Source: an uncultured Verrucomicrobiales bacterium (GTDB lineage: Bacteria; Verrucomicrobiota; Verrucomicrobiia; Verrucomicrobiales; Akkermansiaceae). Taken from it: 49,546 bases of DNA. Each line of letters starts with the position of its first letter. The stretch's first letter is position 1. Position numbers and translations under genes: made by a program. The stretch spans positions 1-49,546 of the forward strand of contig CALKLP010000265.1 in NCBI GenBank assembly GCA_937991965.1, read 5' to 3'. The notes under the pieces are model-generated. The model did not search any database. It worked only from the letters and a program-made list of their open reading frames with translations, and was not told the origin of the DNA. This document shows, in pieces, positions 20,443 to 28,120 of the stretch.

Positions 20443-22260
20443 CTAGTCCTGTAACACGAAGGAGGAAATTAAACGGAGCGCTACTTTCTTTTCGATGTGA
20501 GCGTATTGGGTTCTCTTCTCTTCTTGCTCTAAGCTAACGAGAACTACCTTTTGGTTTCCGGGCATAGTGTATAGCTTTAGGGTGTTAGTGCTGAGGCCCT
20601 CAGAGTCACCCATGTCACTGAATTTTTGAGAAAGGGCTAGGATCTCAGCTACGGGCGTTGATTCACCGATGTAGCGGAGTGCTTGTGAGGCTGGTAACCA
20701 ACGGACGGCTTGGAGGCTTTCAAGAAGGTTGAGGTAAGCATTGGCGGCAACGAGGTCTAAGTCCGCACTCACATCTTTGTTTCCGACTTGTCCTTTCCAT
20801 TGTTCGAGGTTGAAGTTGTAACTATAGTTTTCGAGTGGTTGTTGCTGAATTCTGCGTTGAATTCCACGGAGATTAATGGCAGAGAATGTCCATAATTGAT
20901 TGTCTTTCCAGACGGTTGGCTCGGTCTGAAATTTACGTGCGTGGACTGGAGAAAGGATGGCGGCAAAAGACTCTCCTTTACGTTGGATAAGGGTATGCTG
21001 TTTCGTCCGCAATAGATCAAAGTGAATGTTTTTCCCGTCTTTGAGTTGGATGGTGACGGATTTATCGGCATCGAGGGAGGAGCTAATAGTTTCTAGTGAA
21101 AAGCCTTGGACAGAGTCTTTCGTAATCGCAGTGAGTAAGCTGGCGACGCCGGTTTCACTGGCAGGAATCCAATCGGTTGAGACTTGATACATCCAGCGTG
21201 GAGCACCTGAGGCGGTAGGGAGAATAGCGAGAGTGACAGGAGCGGATTGGGTTTTAGATTGGAGTAGAATGGAGTTGATGTTGTCGACCTCGATATCTGC
21301 TAGTTTCTTAGATCTAAGTGCATCGATGCTGGGTAAAATTGTCGTCAAATGACCCTCAGGGAATTGATACGTAAACGGGTGATTGTCGATGTTTCCCGCA
21401 GTGTCAGAACTGAGAAAAAGCTGTTGTGGGGGGATTTCAGAAGAAAAGGACTTTATGGTTAGGGTGGATGGAGCATTGGCTTGTACTGTCTCTTTAGGGT
21501 TAAGTGTTTTAGCTTCTAGGGTGTAGAGTTTGTTCACAAGAGAGTTTACGGCTTCTTCGTCGGTTCTCAGCTTAAGAGGACTGGTGATGATCCAGTCAGC
21601 GTTTGGGAGATGCCGAGTAATGGTCACAGTTTGCGCTTCTGTCTGATAACTGAATTCACTCAACAGATCTGGGTGAAAGAAAAAGGGACGATGGTCGGTG
21701 AGAGAGTTTACGTCGAAGTCTGGGTAGTTGGATGTGAGCTCGCTTGTGCAGGCGTAATATCGGCCATTTTGCAGGCGCAGAGAAAATGAAGGTGCTAGCG
21801 GTTCCTCGAGACCAGAAAAGCGGGGTAGCTGAGAAATTAGGGTTGCTGAAATAGTAGTTCCAGTATCGGTAGTCAGTGTTATATGAGCGCACTCGGCAGT
21901 TTCGCTAGCCTGATCTGGGAGCTCTTGTTGGACGCGAGCAGTTTCGAAAAGATAGAGAAGCTGATCGAGCTTATTGTAGTCCGCACGAACTGTTTTATCA
22001 TTGCGTTGGGTGGACCAATAAGTGAGCGAGCGCGTGTAAATGTTGGTTTCACCGTTTTGAGTAATTTCGATTTTTGAGATTTCTTTTTTCTGAAAATCAA
22101 AAGGCTTAGTGCCTTCAGCGAGAGCAGGTTTTCCCAATACGCTAGCGAGTCTCCCACTCCCGGATTGGTATAGGAAGAGTCCGAATGCACCACTAGCAAA
22201 AAGAGTGCAAAATAGAATAGCAAGAAAAGGTTTCACAGAGAAAAAAATTGGAAGGAACAC
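20443..22260 (-). CDS. DUF4340-type envelope protein
   Basis: The 605-residue protein has one N-terminal membrane helix (VKPFLAILFCTLFASGAFGLFL) and then a long soluble, strand-rich region. Its opening (FQKKEISKIEITQNGETNIY) resembles the DUF4340 repeat found in proteins near ABC-type GldG systems. No ABC-2 permease or GldG gene is adjacent, so the assignment rests on general similarity. The start is uncertain: GTG at 22260 gives eight extra residues, while GTG at 22236 begins exactly at the signal anchor. Probably faces the periplasm. It diverges from the AarF-like gene. Confidence 0.72.
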   Translation of the reverse strand: MFLPIFFSVKPFLAILFCTLFASGAFGLFLYQSGSGRLASVLGKPALAEGTKPFDFQKKEISKIEITQNGETNIYTRSLTYWSTQRNDKTVRADYNKLDQLLYLFETARVQQELPDQASETAECAHITLTTDTGTTISATLISQLPRFSGLEEPLAPSFSLRLQNGRYYACTSELTSNYPDFDVNSLTDHRPFFFHPDLLSEFSYQTEAQTVTITRHLPNADWIITSPLKLRTDEEAVNSLVNKLYTLEAKTLNPKETVQANAPSTLTIKSFSSEIPPQQLFLSSDTAGNIDNHPFTYQFPEGHLTTILPSIDALRSKKLADIEVDNINSILLQSKTQSAPVTLAILPTASGAPRWMYQVSTDWIPASETGVASLLTAITKDSVQGFSLETISSSLDADKSVTIQLKDGKNIHFDLLRTKQHTLIQRKGESFAAILSPVHARKFQTEPTVWKDNQLWTFSAINLRGIQRRIQQQPLENYSYNFNLEQWKGQVGNKDVSADLDLVAANAYLNLLESLQAVRWLPASQALRYIGESTPVAEILALSQKFSDMGDSEGLSTNTLKLYTMPGNQKVVLVSLEQEEKRTQYAHIEKKVALRLISSFVLQD

Positions 22261-22308
22261 TATGCAATTAGTTTAAGCTCCATGTGAAGCAGAATTTCTC
22301 ATTGATGC

Positions 22309-23520
22309 ATGAGCATAGCGAGTGTAGCTTATCATGTGTCTCGAATTCTTAAGTTTATCCTCTTGTTTCGCCTCATCTTCCGTAAGCGCGAAATCGAGGT
22401 TGCACGAATCGAACAAATGGGGCTCCTTGCTGTCAAAATAGCCCAAATGTATGCGGTGCGGTCAGATTTGCTAGGCTTAGATAAGTGCCGCCAGCTTCAA
22501 GCGCTCTACGAGGCCACCACGCCGATTGCATGGGCCGAGTTTGAGGCGATCTTAAATCAATATGCACCGCAGGCATTCTGGGAGGCAGTCACAGAGATTG
22601 ATCAGAGCCCTCTCGCCGCCGCGTCGCTGGGGCAAGTGCATGCCGCGAGGCTCCAGGGTGGTACGAAGGTAGTGGTAAAGGTGATCAAACCGCATGCGCA
22701 AGAGCACTTCGAGAAAGACCTCCGCGCGGTGCGATTTCTAGCGCGAGTAGCAGTGACTTTTTACCCCAAGCTGAAGCGGCTCGCCGATCCCCTGGGGACG
22801 ATCGAAACGATCGCGCGTCTTACGAGAACGGAGCTGAATTTAGAGAATGAAGCAGTAGGGACATCGAGGCTCGAGGTGCTTAGGGACGAGGCGAGGGATC
22901 TCCCCCATATGAAGAATCTCTATTTCCCAAAAATTTATACGGCACTCTCTAGCCCTCAAGTGTTGGTAACGGAACAGCTCGAAGTCAATAGCGTTGGGAA
23001 AGGATTACAGAAAAACGACTTTACCTATGAGCAGTTGCTTGCGCTCTTTCGCACGCACGGGTACTTTCTCTTTTTCCGGGGAGAGTTCCATGGCGATCTC
23101 CATCCTGGAAACATTTTTTATGCAGGAGAAAAACTCTGGTTCATCGATAATGCCAACATTGAACAGGCTGATCAGAACTTTTCTAAGGGGCTGTTGCGCT
23201 TTCTCGGGAAACTTGGGGAGCAAGATTACCAAGGTGCGGCTCAAGTCATGCAAGAGCTTAGTCTCTCTCCACCTAATGATAAGCAGCGAGATTATGAGAA
23301 GTTTACGCATCTCTACAGTGGGTTTGAGAGCGGAAAAAGTAGCCTCACAAATCAAATGATGGAGACTGTGAAGCTTTGCGTTAATTCAGGAATGGAGTTC
23401 CCTGAGGGCGCCTTTCCCGTGATTAAGAGCCTGATGTATCTGGATGGAATGGTGTTGAAATGCGCTCCCGAGGCTCGACTCCTAGAGGATGTGCTGGAGT
23501 TCATGGGTGACTTATCATAG
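22309..23520 (+). CDS. ABC1/AarF (UbiB-like) family atypical kinase
   Basis: A 403-residue member of the UbiB/ADCK family. It contains PLAAASLGQVHAARL (the Ala-rich loop replacing the glycine-rich loop), the VVVKVIKPHA lysine, and the catalytic FHGDLHPGN (His261-Asn268). Two family signatures deviate: the KxGQ motif reads KIAQ (43-46), and the metal-binding DFG reads DNA (IDNAN, 279-283, Asp280 kept). It is shorter than E. coli UbiB (546) and lacks the two C-terminal membrane helices. UbiB-type proteins support quinone or lipid metabolism; no ubi or men gene adjoins it, so its target is unknown. Confidence 0.87.
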   Translation: MSIASVAYHVSRILKFILLFRLIFRKREIEVARIEQMGLLAVKIAQMYAVRSDLLGLDKCRQLQALYEATTPIAWAEFEAILNQYAPQAFWEAVTEIDQSPLAAASLGQVHAARLQGGTKVVVKVIKPHAQEHFEKDLRAVRFLARVAVTFYPKLKRLADPLGTIETIARLTRTELNLENEAVGTSRLEVLRDEARDLPHMKNLYFPKIYTALSSPQVLVTEQLEVNSVGKGLQKNDFTYEQLLALFRTHGYFLFFRGEFHGDLHPGNIFYAGEKLWFIDNANIEQADQNFSKGLLRFLGKLGEQDYQGAAQVMQELSLSPPNDKQRDYEKFTHLYSGFESGKSSLTNQMMETVKLCVNSGMEFPEGAFPVIKSLMYLDGMVLKCAPEARLLEDVLEFMGDLS

Positions 23521-23620
23521 ATCTAGGGGAGCGCGGTCTGCACTGTAGTCTGAATATATGACAGTGTGCTGAGAGCTTTTTTGTTTGCTCCTGCTCGTTG
23601 GTCATGATGCTGTGATTGGT

Positions 23621-24889
23621 ATGAAATTTCCGCTTTCTTCGTTTGGTAACACTCTCGGCACTTCTACTGGGATTGGAGAGTTAATGGATGATTTAGGAGC
23701 GGCTCTGGTCGATAAGTCGAAAATTAAAGCGATGCTCGGAGGGGGACAACCGGCAGAAGTTCCTGAAATGACGGCTCTGTTTCACGAGCTAGTTCAACAG
23801 GCGTTAAATACCCCAGAAAGTCTACACCGTGTCATGGGGCAATATGACCCCGCAGAAGGAGAAGGGGAGTTTCGCAATGCCTTTGCGGCGATGATGAATG
23901 CGCTCTACAGCTGGGGTGTGAAGCAAGAGAATATAGGAATATCCTCGGGCGGGCAGTCGGCATGCTTCCATCTGTTTAACGCTCTTGCAGGAGCAGGGGA
24001 GCAAGTTCTCGTGCCGCTCTTGCCCGATTATATGGGATATCGCGACCAGCTCGTTAGTGGGGCAGAGTTCCTAGGGGTTGCGGGAATTCCTCGACGCACG
24101 GGGAATCGCTTTAAGTATGAGCTCGATCGTGAAGCGATCATAATGGTTCCCAATACAGTCCGCTTGATGGTGCTCTCTCGCCCGACTAATCCCTCTGGCA
24201 ATGTCATTTCAGATGACGACATCGCTTTTCTGTCCCAAGAGTGTCTACGCCGTGGAATTTCACTGATGATTGACCATGCTTATGGAGCACCTTTTCCGAA
24301 TGCGATGTATGTCGCGACCGAATCGATTTGGGCACCGCACCATATTCATCTCTATAGTCTCTCTAAATTAGGTCTCCCGGGCACAAGAACGTCAATCATG
24401 GTAGCGGCACCCGAGATCATCACCCTGATGCAAAAGATGACAGCCGTAACTAGCCTTGCAAACCCTGGACTAGGGCAGGCGATCATTAAGCCGCTCATTC
24501 TAGACCAGTCATTACCTAAGGTGTGTAGGGACGTAATTACCCCGTTTTATCAGAAAAAGCGTGACCATGCCTTAGCTGTGCTTGATGCAAAGTTGAGCGA
24601 AAAAGTCGATTATGCGGTGCATGAAGCCGAAGGAGCATTCTTCCTGTGGCTCTGGTTACCAAGAATTAACACCAAGGAACTCACGCAACAGCTAAAGAAA
24701 AAAGGTGTTCTCGTAATTTCGGGCGATTGGTTTTTCTATGGGCTGTCGCAATCAGCTGATCAGGAAAATCATTGCCTTCGATTAACATATTCCATGCCTG
24801 AGGATGAAGTCGAACTAGGATTGAGTATTTTGGCAGAGGAAGTGAATAAATATTCCGCGTCAAAAAACTCAAAAGAACAATGTTCATAA
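23621..24889 (+). CDS. avtA: valine--pyruvate aminotransferase (AvtA-like, class I PLP)
   Basis: From the ATG at 23621 the protein has 422 residues and matches E. coli AvtA along its length: FGNTLGTSTGIGELMDDL, LGGGQPAEVPEM, QYDPAEGEGEFRNA, SSGGQSACFHLFN, VLSRPTNPSGNV, the PLP-lysine segment SLSKLGLPGTR, and EGAFFLWLWLP. It exchanges amino groups between alanine and 2-oxoisovalerate/valine. A TTG 36 bp upstream would add twelve non-homologous residues. The last codons (GAA CAA TGT TCA) carry a LexA-like half-site pair, so the gene end doubles as lexA regulatory DNA. Confidence 0.92.
   Translation: MKFPLSSFGNTLGTSTGIGELMDDLGAALVDKSKIKAMLGGGQPAEVPEMTALFHELVQQALNTPESLHRVMGQYDPAEGEGEFRNAFAAMMNALYSWGVKQENIGISSGGQSACFHLFNALAGAGEQVLVPLLPDYMGYRDQLVSGAEFLGVAGIPRRTGNRFKYELDREAIIMVPNTVRLMVLSRPTNPSGNVISDDDIAFLSQECLRRGISLMIDHAYGAPFPNAMYVATESIWAPHHIHLYSLSKLGLPGTRTSIMVAAPEIITLMQKMTAVTSLANPGLGQAIIKPLILDQSLPKVCRDVITPFYQKKRDHALAVLDAKLSEKVDYAVHEAEGAFFLWLWLPRINTKELTQQLKKKGVLVISGDWFFYGLSQSADQENHCLRLTYSMPEDEVELGLSILAEEVNKYSASKNSKEQCS
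24875..24885. promoter_or_regulatory. LexA half-site pair overlapping the avtA stop region
   Basis: GAACAATGTTC places the two Verrucomicrobia LexA half-sites (GAACA and TGTTC) back to back. Read outward they belong to two imperfect 14-mers, AACTC-AAAA-GAACA (24866-24879) and TGTTC-ATAA-TTTTA (24881-24894). The published Verrucomicrobia consensus is TGTTC-N4-GAACA, with tandem sites reported at lexA promoters. Here only one arm of each is intact. Confidence 0.55.
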
Positions 24890-24915
24890 TTTTACTTGCC
24901 AAGCAATAAAATACG

Positions 24916-24929
24916 TGTTCAATAGAATT
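24916..24929. promoter_or_regulatory. LexA operator candidate just upstream of lexA
   Basis: TGTTC-AATA-GAATT matches the Verrucomicrobia LexA consensus TGTTC-N4-GAACA at 8 of 10 defined positions and sits 4 bp before the lexA ATG. It also lies downstream of a TAAAAT (24907-24912) that could be a -10 box. Binding here would block transcription, giving autoregulation. Confidence 0.6.
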
Positions 24930-24932
24930 ACT

Positions 24933-25550
24933 ATGAGCAAGGAATTAACGGAAAGACAAAAAGAGCTTCTTAACTTCTTAAGAGCTGAATCGGCTAATAC
25001 TGGCATCATGCCTTCAACTCGGGAAATCCAAGCTCACTTCGGATTTAAGAGTCAAACCGCTGCTATGGGACACCTCCGTGCGCTCGAGAAAAAAGGCGTG
25101 ATTCAACGTCTAGCAGGGAAGGCTCGCGCGGTCATTTTTCCAGAAAGTCTCGAGCGTGAGGAAATCGTTGATATTCCGCTCTACGGAAACATTGCCGCTG
25201 GTTATGCTCAAGACGCGACCGAAGAAAAAGAAGCGGTCGTCTCAGTTGATGTTCGTTCACTTGGTCTAAGTCATTCGCGCTCTGATAAACGCTTTGCTTT
25301 ACGCGTAAGTGGTGAGTCTATGATCGAGGCTCACATTTGTGATGGTGATACCGTGATTTTAGAACAGCGTGAACCACGTCATGGCGATATTGTAGCTGCT
25401 CTCATCGACGGGGAGTCGACTCTTAAACGATTTTTGATCGAGGACGGAAAAGCATACCTCAAAGCTGAAAACGAGAATTATCCAGACCTCACTCCCATTA
25501 ATGAGCTTTCTGCTCAAGGCGTGATGGTTGGTCTCTTACGCCAAGCCTAA
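24933..25550 (+). CDS. lexA: LexA repressor
   Basis: LexA represses the SOS regulon and self-cleaves with RecA-ssDNA. The ATG at 24933 gives 205 residues; a GTG 18 bp upstream is less likely because it would run through the operator. The N-terminal winged helix has the recognition helix KSQTAAMGHLRALEKKG. The cleavage site is Ala89-Gly90 in NIAAGYA. The catalytic serine is Ser129 in SGESM and the lysine Lys165 in ESTLKRF. Everything needed for autocleavage is intact. It stands alone, convergent with the mobA-moaD fusion. Confidence 0.97.
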   Translation: MSKELTERQKELLNFLRAESANTGIMPSTREIQAHFGFKSQTAAMGHLRALEKKGVIQRLAGKARAVIFPESLEREEIVDIPLYGNIAAGYAQDATEEKEAVVSVDVRSLGLSHSRSDKRFALRVSGESMIEAHICDGDTVILEQREPRHGDIVAALIDGESTLKRFLIEDGKAYLKAENENYPDLTPINELSAQGVMVGLLRQA

Positions 25551-25559
25551 CGGCCGAAC

Positions 25560-25576
25560 GCGGGCGTCTCGCCCGC
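25560..25576. repeat. REP-like hairpin between lexA and mobA-moaD
   Basis: GCGGGC-GTCTC-GCCCGC is a perfect 6-bp stem with a five-base loop, 9 bp after the lexA stop. There is no T-tract on either side. The GTCTC loop resembles the GTCCC loop of the two hairpins at 32957 and 33157. It may be a solitary member of a REP-like family or a bidirectional mRNA 3' end for the two convergent genes. Confidence 0.6.
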
Positions 25577-25585
25577 ACATACTCT

Positions 25586-26419
25586 TTATCCTCCCGCAAA
25601 GGGAGGCATAAAGGCGACAAGATCATTGCTCTGGAGCTTATAGTCCCAATTGACAAAGGCGTTGTTTACGGCGGGTTTAACACTTGCGAGTTTTAGGGAG
25701 AGTCCGTGTTTGAAACGACACTCTTCCCACAGTCCTGCAATAGTGATTGACCTCGTTGTCATAGTCGACTTCTCGAATCCTGCGTCTTGCTTGAGTTTAG
25801 CATAATATTCGATAGATACGCTAAGCTCTGGAGTGTTGTAATTTTTCGCTACGCGTTGTTGCCATTCGTCGTAGTCCGCAGGATAATTCACATTTTGGAG
25901 GGCGTAGTAGTTTGAGCAATCTAAGGTCGTCAGGTGATGCGATTCTAGAAAGCTTCTCATGCAGCGGTTATTTCCTTCGGTAAGGTGTGCTCTCAGTTTC
26001 TTTAATGCCGATGCACGGTAGAAGGTTGCGGTGGCCTCAGGCACGCCATCAATGGGATTTGCGAAGGCTACGATCTCACCCTCTTGATTGAGCAATTGCT
26101 TTAAATCAGAGGCATGCATCGCGGGGAGGTCACAAGCGAGAACGAGCCAGTCTGCCTCGGGATGTGTGAGATGCGCCGCGAGAAGTCCTCCTAGTGGGCC
26201 GAGATCGCTTGTCCCAGAGTTGTCATCGCAGATTTGTTCATAGCTAATGTCGGAGAGCTGGCTAGCGGTGCTGACGAAAACCTGTTCGCAAAGTTCCTCG
26301 AGTTGAGCTGTAGCGTGATCGAGAAAGCGGCCTCCTTCCGTATGAATGAGAGCCCATTTTGGAGAACCCATGCGAGAGCTTTGTCCGCCAGCGAGATAGA
26401 GACCGTAGAGTGGTGGCAT
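25586..26419 (-). CDS. MobA-MoaD fusion: molybdenum cofactor guanylyltransferase plus sulfur-carrier domain
   Basis: The 277-residue protein joins two Moco enzymes. Residues about 1-190 are a MobA-type nucleotidyltransferase with YLAGGQSSRMGSPKWAL (GTP-binding loop with Lys), VLACDLPAM (metal Asp) and NVNYPADY near the end. Residues about 200-277 are a ubiquitin-like MoaD domain that ends precisely in FMPPFAGG, the di-glycine needed for adenylation and thiocarboxylation by MoeB and sulfur transfer in molybdopterin synthase. The fused protein could therefore supply the small subunit and also guanylate Moco. It is the last gene of moeA-moaC-mobA/moaD, 6 bp after moaC. No moaE is visible in the window. 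Confidence 0.9.
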   Translation of the reverse strand: MPPLYGLYLAGGQSSRMGSPKWALIHTEGGRFLDHATAQLEELCEQVFVSTASQLSDISYEQICDDNSGTSDLGPLGGLLAAHLTHPEADWLVLACDLPAMHASDLKQLLNQEGEIVAFANPIDGVPEATATFYRASALKKLRAHLTEGNNRCMRSFLESHHLTTLDCSNYYALQNVNYPADYDEWQQRVAKNYNTPELSVSIEYYAKLKQDAGFEKSTMTTRSITIAGLWEECRFKHGLSLKLASVKPAVNNAFVNWDYKLQSNDLVAFMPPFAGG

Positions 26420-26425
26420 GATCGT

Positions 26426-26908
26426 TTAGGCGCGGTTGAAATCGGATTTTCCACCTCGCTTTTCTACGAGTTGGAGTTGGGAGATGACGATGGATGGGTT
26501 CTTGGACTTACACATGTCATAGATGGTTAAGGCGGCAGTAGAGGCCCCAGTAAGAGCTTCCATTTCCACTCCCGTTTTTGAGGTGATCTTACAGGTGCAG
26601 GAGACTTTGAGGGAGCTTTCGCCCTCTGGTGAAATATCGATATTGACTTTTTCTAGCCCGATGGGGTGACACATGGGGATCAGGTCAGGAGTGCGCTTGG
26701 CCCCCATAATCCCCGCTATGGTGGCGGTTTGTAAGACGGAGCCTTTTTTAGTCACTAAGTCACCATTGTGAAAGTCATGCATAAGTTCCGTTCCTAACTG
26801 CACGATACAAGATGCGGTAGCAGTCCGAGTGGTGATCGCCTTGTCGGAGACATCGACCATTTGGGGGCGGTCGTTGTGATCAAGGTGGGTGAGTTCGTTC
26901 AAAGCCAT
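26426..26908 (-). CDS. moaC: cyclic pyranopterin monophosphate synthase
   Basis: MoaC converts the MoaA product into cyclic pyranopterin monophosphate (cPMP). The 160-residue protein carries the conserved MVDVSDKAITTRTATA, GDLVTKKGSVLQTATIAGIMGAKRT, the active-site PMCHPIGLEKV and the C-terminal KTGVEMEALTGASTAALTIYD. Length is standard. Its start overlaps the moeA end by 10 bp, and the mobA-moaD fusion follows 6 bp later: a tight Moco operon. Confidence 0.96.
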   Translation of the reverse strand: MALNELTHLDHNDRPQMVDVSDKAITTRTATASCIVQLGTELMHDFHNGDLVTKKGSVLQTATIAGIMGAKRTPDLIPMCHPIGLEKVNIDISPEGESSLKVSCTCKITSKTGVEMEALTGASTAALTIYDMCKSKNPSIVISQLQLVEKRGGKSDFNRA

Positions 26909-28077
26909 GGGTAGAAGGGGAGTTTGATAGGGGAAGCAGGTTTCTTGCCAAGCTCGATCTCTACAAATCCGTGTGATCCTGCAAGCTGTGAGAAGTCACC
27001 CGAGTTCTGCGGGTTGAGTAAAGTCGCGCTTTCTGGACTGTCAAGCTGTACGGGAAGGAAGCGTGTTAAATGGAATTCTGATAGGTCGTGCTCCACTGTG
27101 ACCATCGTAGGTTCTGGTGCACTGCGTCTCATGAGTGCTTGCAGAGAGGGAGCTACATAGCGATGAAAGGTGATAAGGGTAGAAAGTGCATTGCCCGGCA
27201 GGGCGAAAACTAGCGGCTGGTTCGGTGAAGCCCAGAAGGCGAGCGGGCGCCCGGGGCGTTGTGCTACTCCATGAAACTCGGGTTCTCCTAGAAGATCTCG
27301 AAAGATTTCCCCCAGGAAGTCGCTGGTGCCTTTACTAATCGCACCACAAGTGAGAATTACATCCTCTGATTGAAGCGCGGACTCTAAGGCATCGCGCATC
27401 GTATCTTCATTATCATCTAGGTGGAGAAAGGTTGTTTCGGTGATTCCTAGAGCGTGGAGAGCCGTTGCCAGCGCGGTTGGGTGCGAGCGCCTGATTTGAT
27501 AGTCGGTCGGAGTATTTTCTGGTGGTACTGCTTCTTTTCCTGTTGTCAGAACAAAGACTCGTGGCGTTTGGACTACAGGAATGGTGGTGTGGCCGATGCT
27601 AGCAGCGATAGACAAAGCGGCGGAATTGAGAACGCTATCTTTTGGTAGAACGACTTCTCCTTTCTTGGTATCACTTCCTTCGCGATGCACGAACTGGTAT
27701 GGCTCCGAGGGCTTTAGAATGCGAACGGAGTTTTCTGAAAAGCTCAGTTCCTCAACGGGCACCACGAGGTCGCAATCATTTGGTAAAGCGGCACCCGTAT
27801 TGATGCGCCAAGCTTCATTAGGGAAGAGGGCGCGAGGTGCAGGTTCGCCTGCATGGAGTGTCCCGACGATTTGCAGTTCTTTCTTCGTTGATTTAGAGGA
27901 GTAACAAACGCCATCCATCATCACACGGTCATACGGTGGGTAGTCTCGATCTGCGTGCAAATCGCTAGCGAGGATGCGTTGATGTGAGTCGGCAAGTAAG
28001 CACAATTTATCTTGAATGAAAGGTTGGGTTGCTCTGTAACGTATTATATTAGAGGCTTCGGGAACGGGAATTAGCAT
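26899..28077 (-). CDS. moeA: molybdopterin molybdenumtransferase
   Basis: MoeA inserts molybdate into adenylylated molybdopterin. The ATG at 28077 (MLIPVPEASNII) gives 392 residues and matches the usual N-terminus; in-frame starts at 28107 and 28146 would add unsupported residues and run into the divergent promoter. Signatures: QRILASDLHADRDYPPYDRVMMDG, TGAALPNDCDLVVP, the molybdopterin-binding TCGAISKGTSDF, QRPGRPLAFW and LPGNALSTLITF. GAISKG replaces the commoner GGVSVG. First gene of the leftward Moco operon. The divergent gene at 28121 shares the short upstream region. Confidence 0.93.
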   Translation of the reverse strand: MLIPVPEASNIIRYRATQPFIQDKLCLLADSHQRILASDLHADRDYPPYDRVMMDGVCYSSKSTKKELQIVGTLHAGEPAPRALFPNEAWRINTGAALPNDCDLVVPVEELSFSENSVRILKPSEPYQFVHREGSDTKKGEVVLPKDSVLNSAALSIAASIGHTTIPVVQTPRVFVLTTGKEAVPPENTPTDYQIRRSHPTALATALHALGITETTFLHLDDNEDTMRDALESALQSEDVILTCGAISKGTSDFLGEIFRDLLGEPEFHGVAQRPGRPLAFWASPNQPLVFALPGNALSTLITFHRYVAPSLQALMRRSAPEPTMVTVEHDLSEFHLTRFLPVQLDSPESATLLNPQNSGDFSQLAGSHGFVEIELGKKPASPIKLPFYPWL

Positions 28078-28120
28078 GTGAACTCTTGTTTTTGAAGTGT
28101 CTATCATAGTAACAATCAAT

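Noticed and set aside
26426..28077. Whether the Moco block is a recently acquired island.
   Set aside because: No integrase, tRNA boundary or clear compositional break is visible by eye; codon style looks like that of the neighbours.
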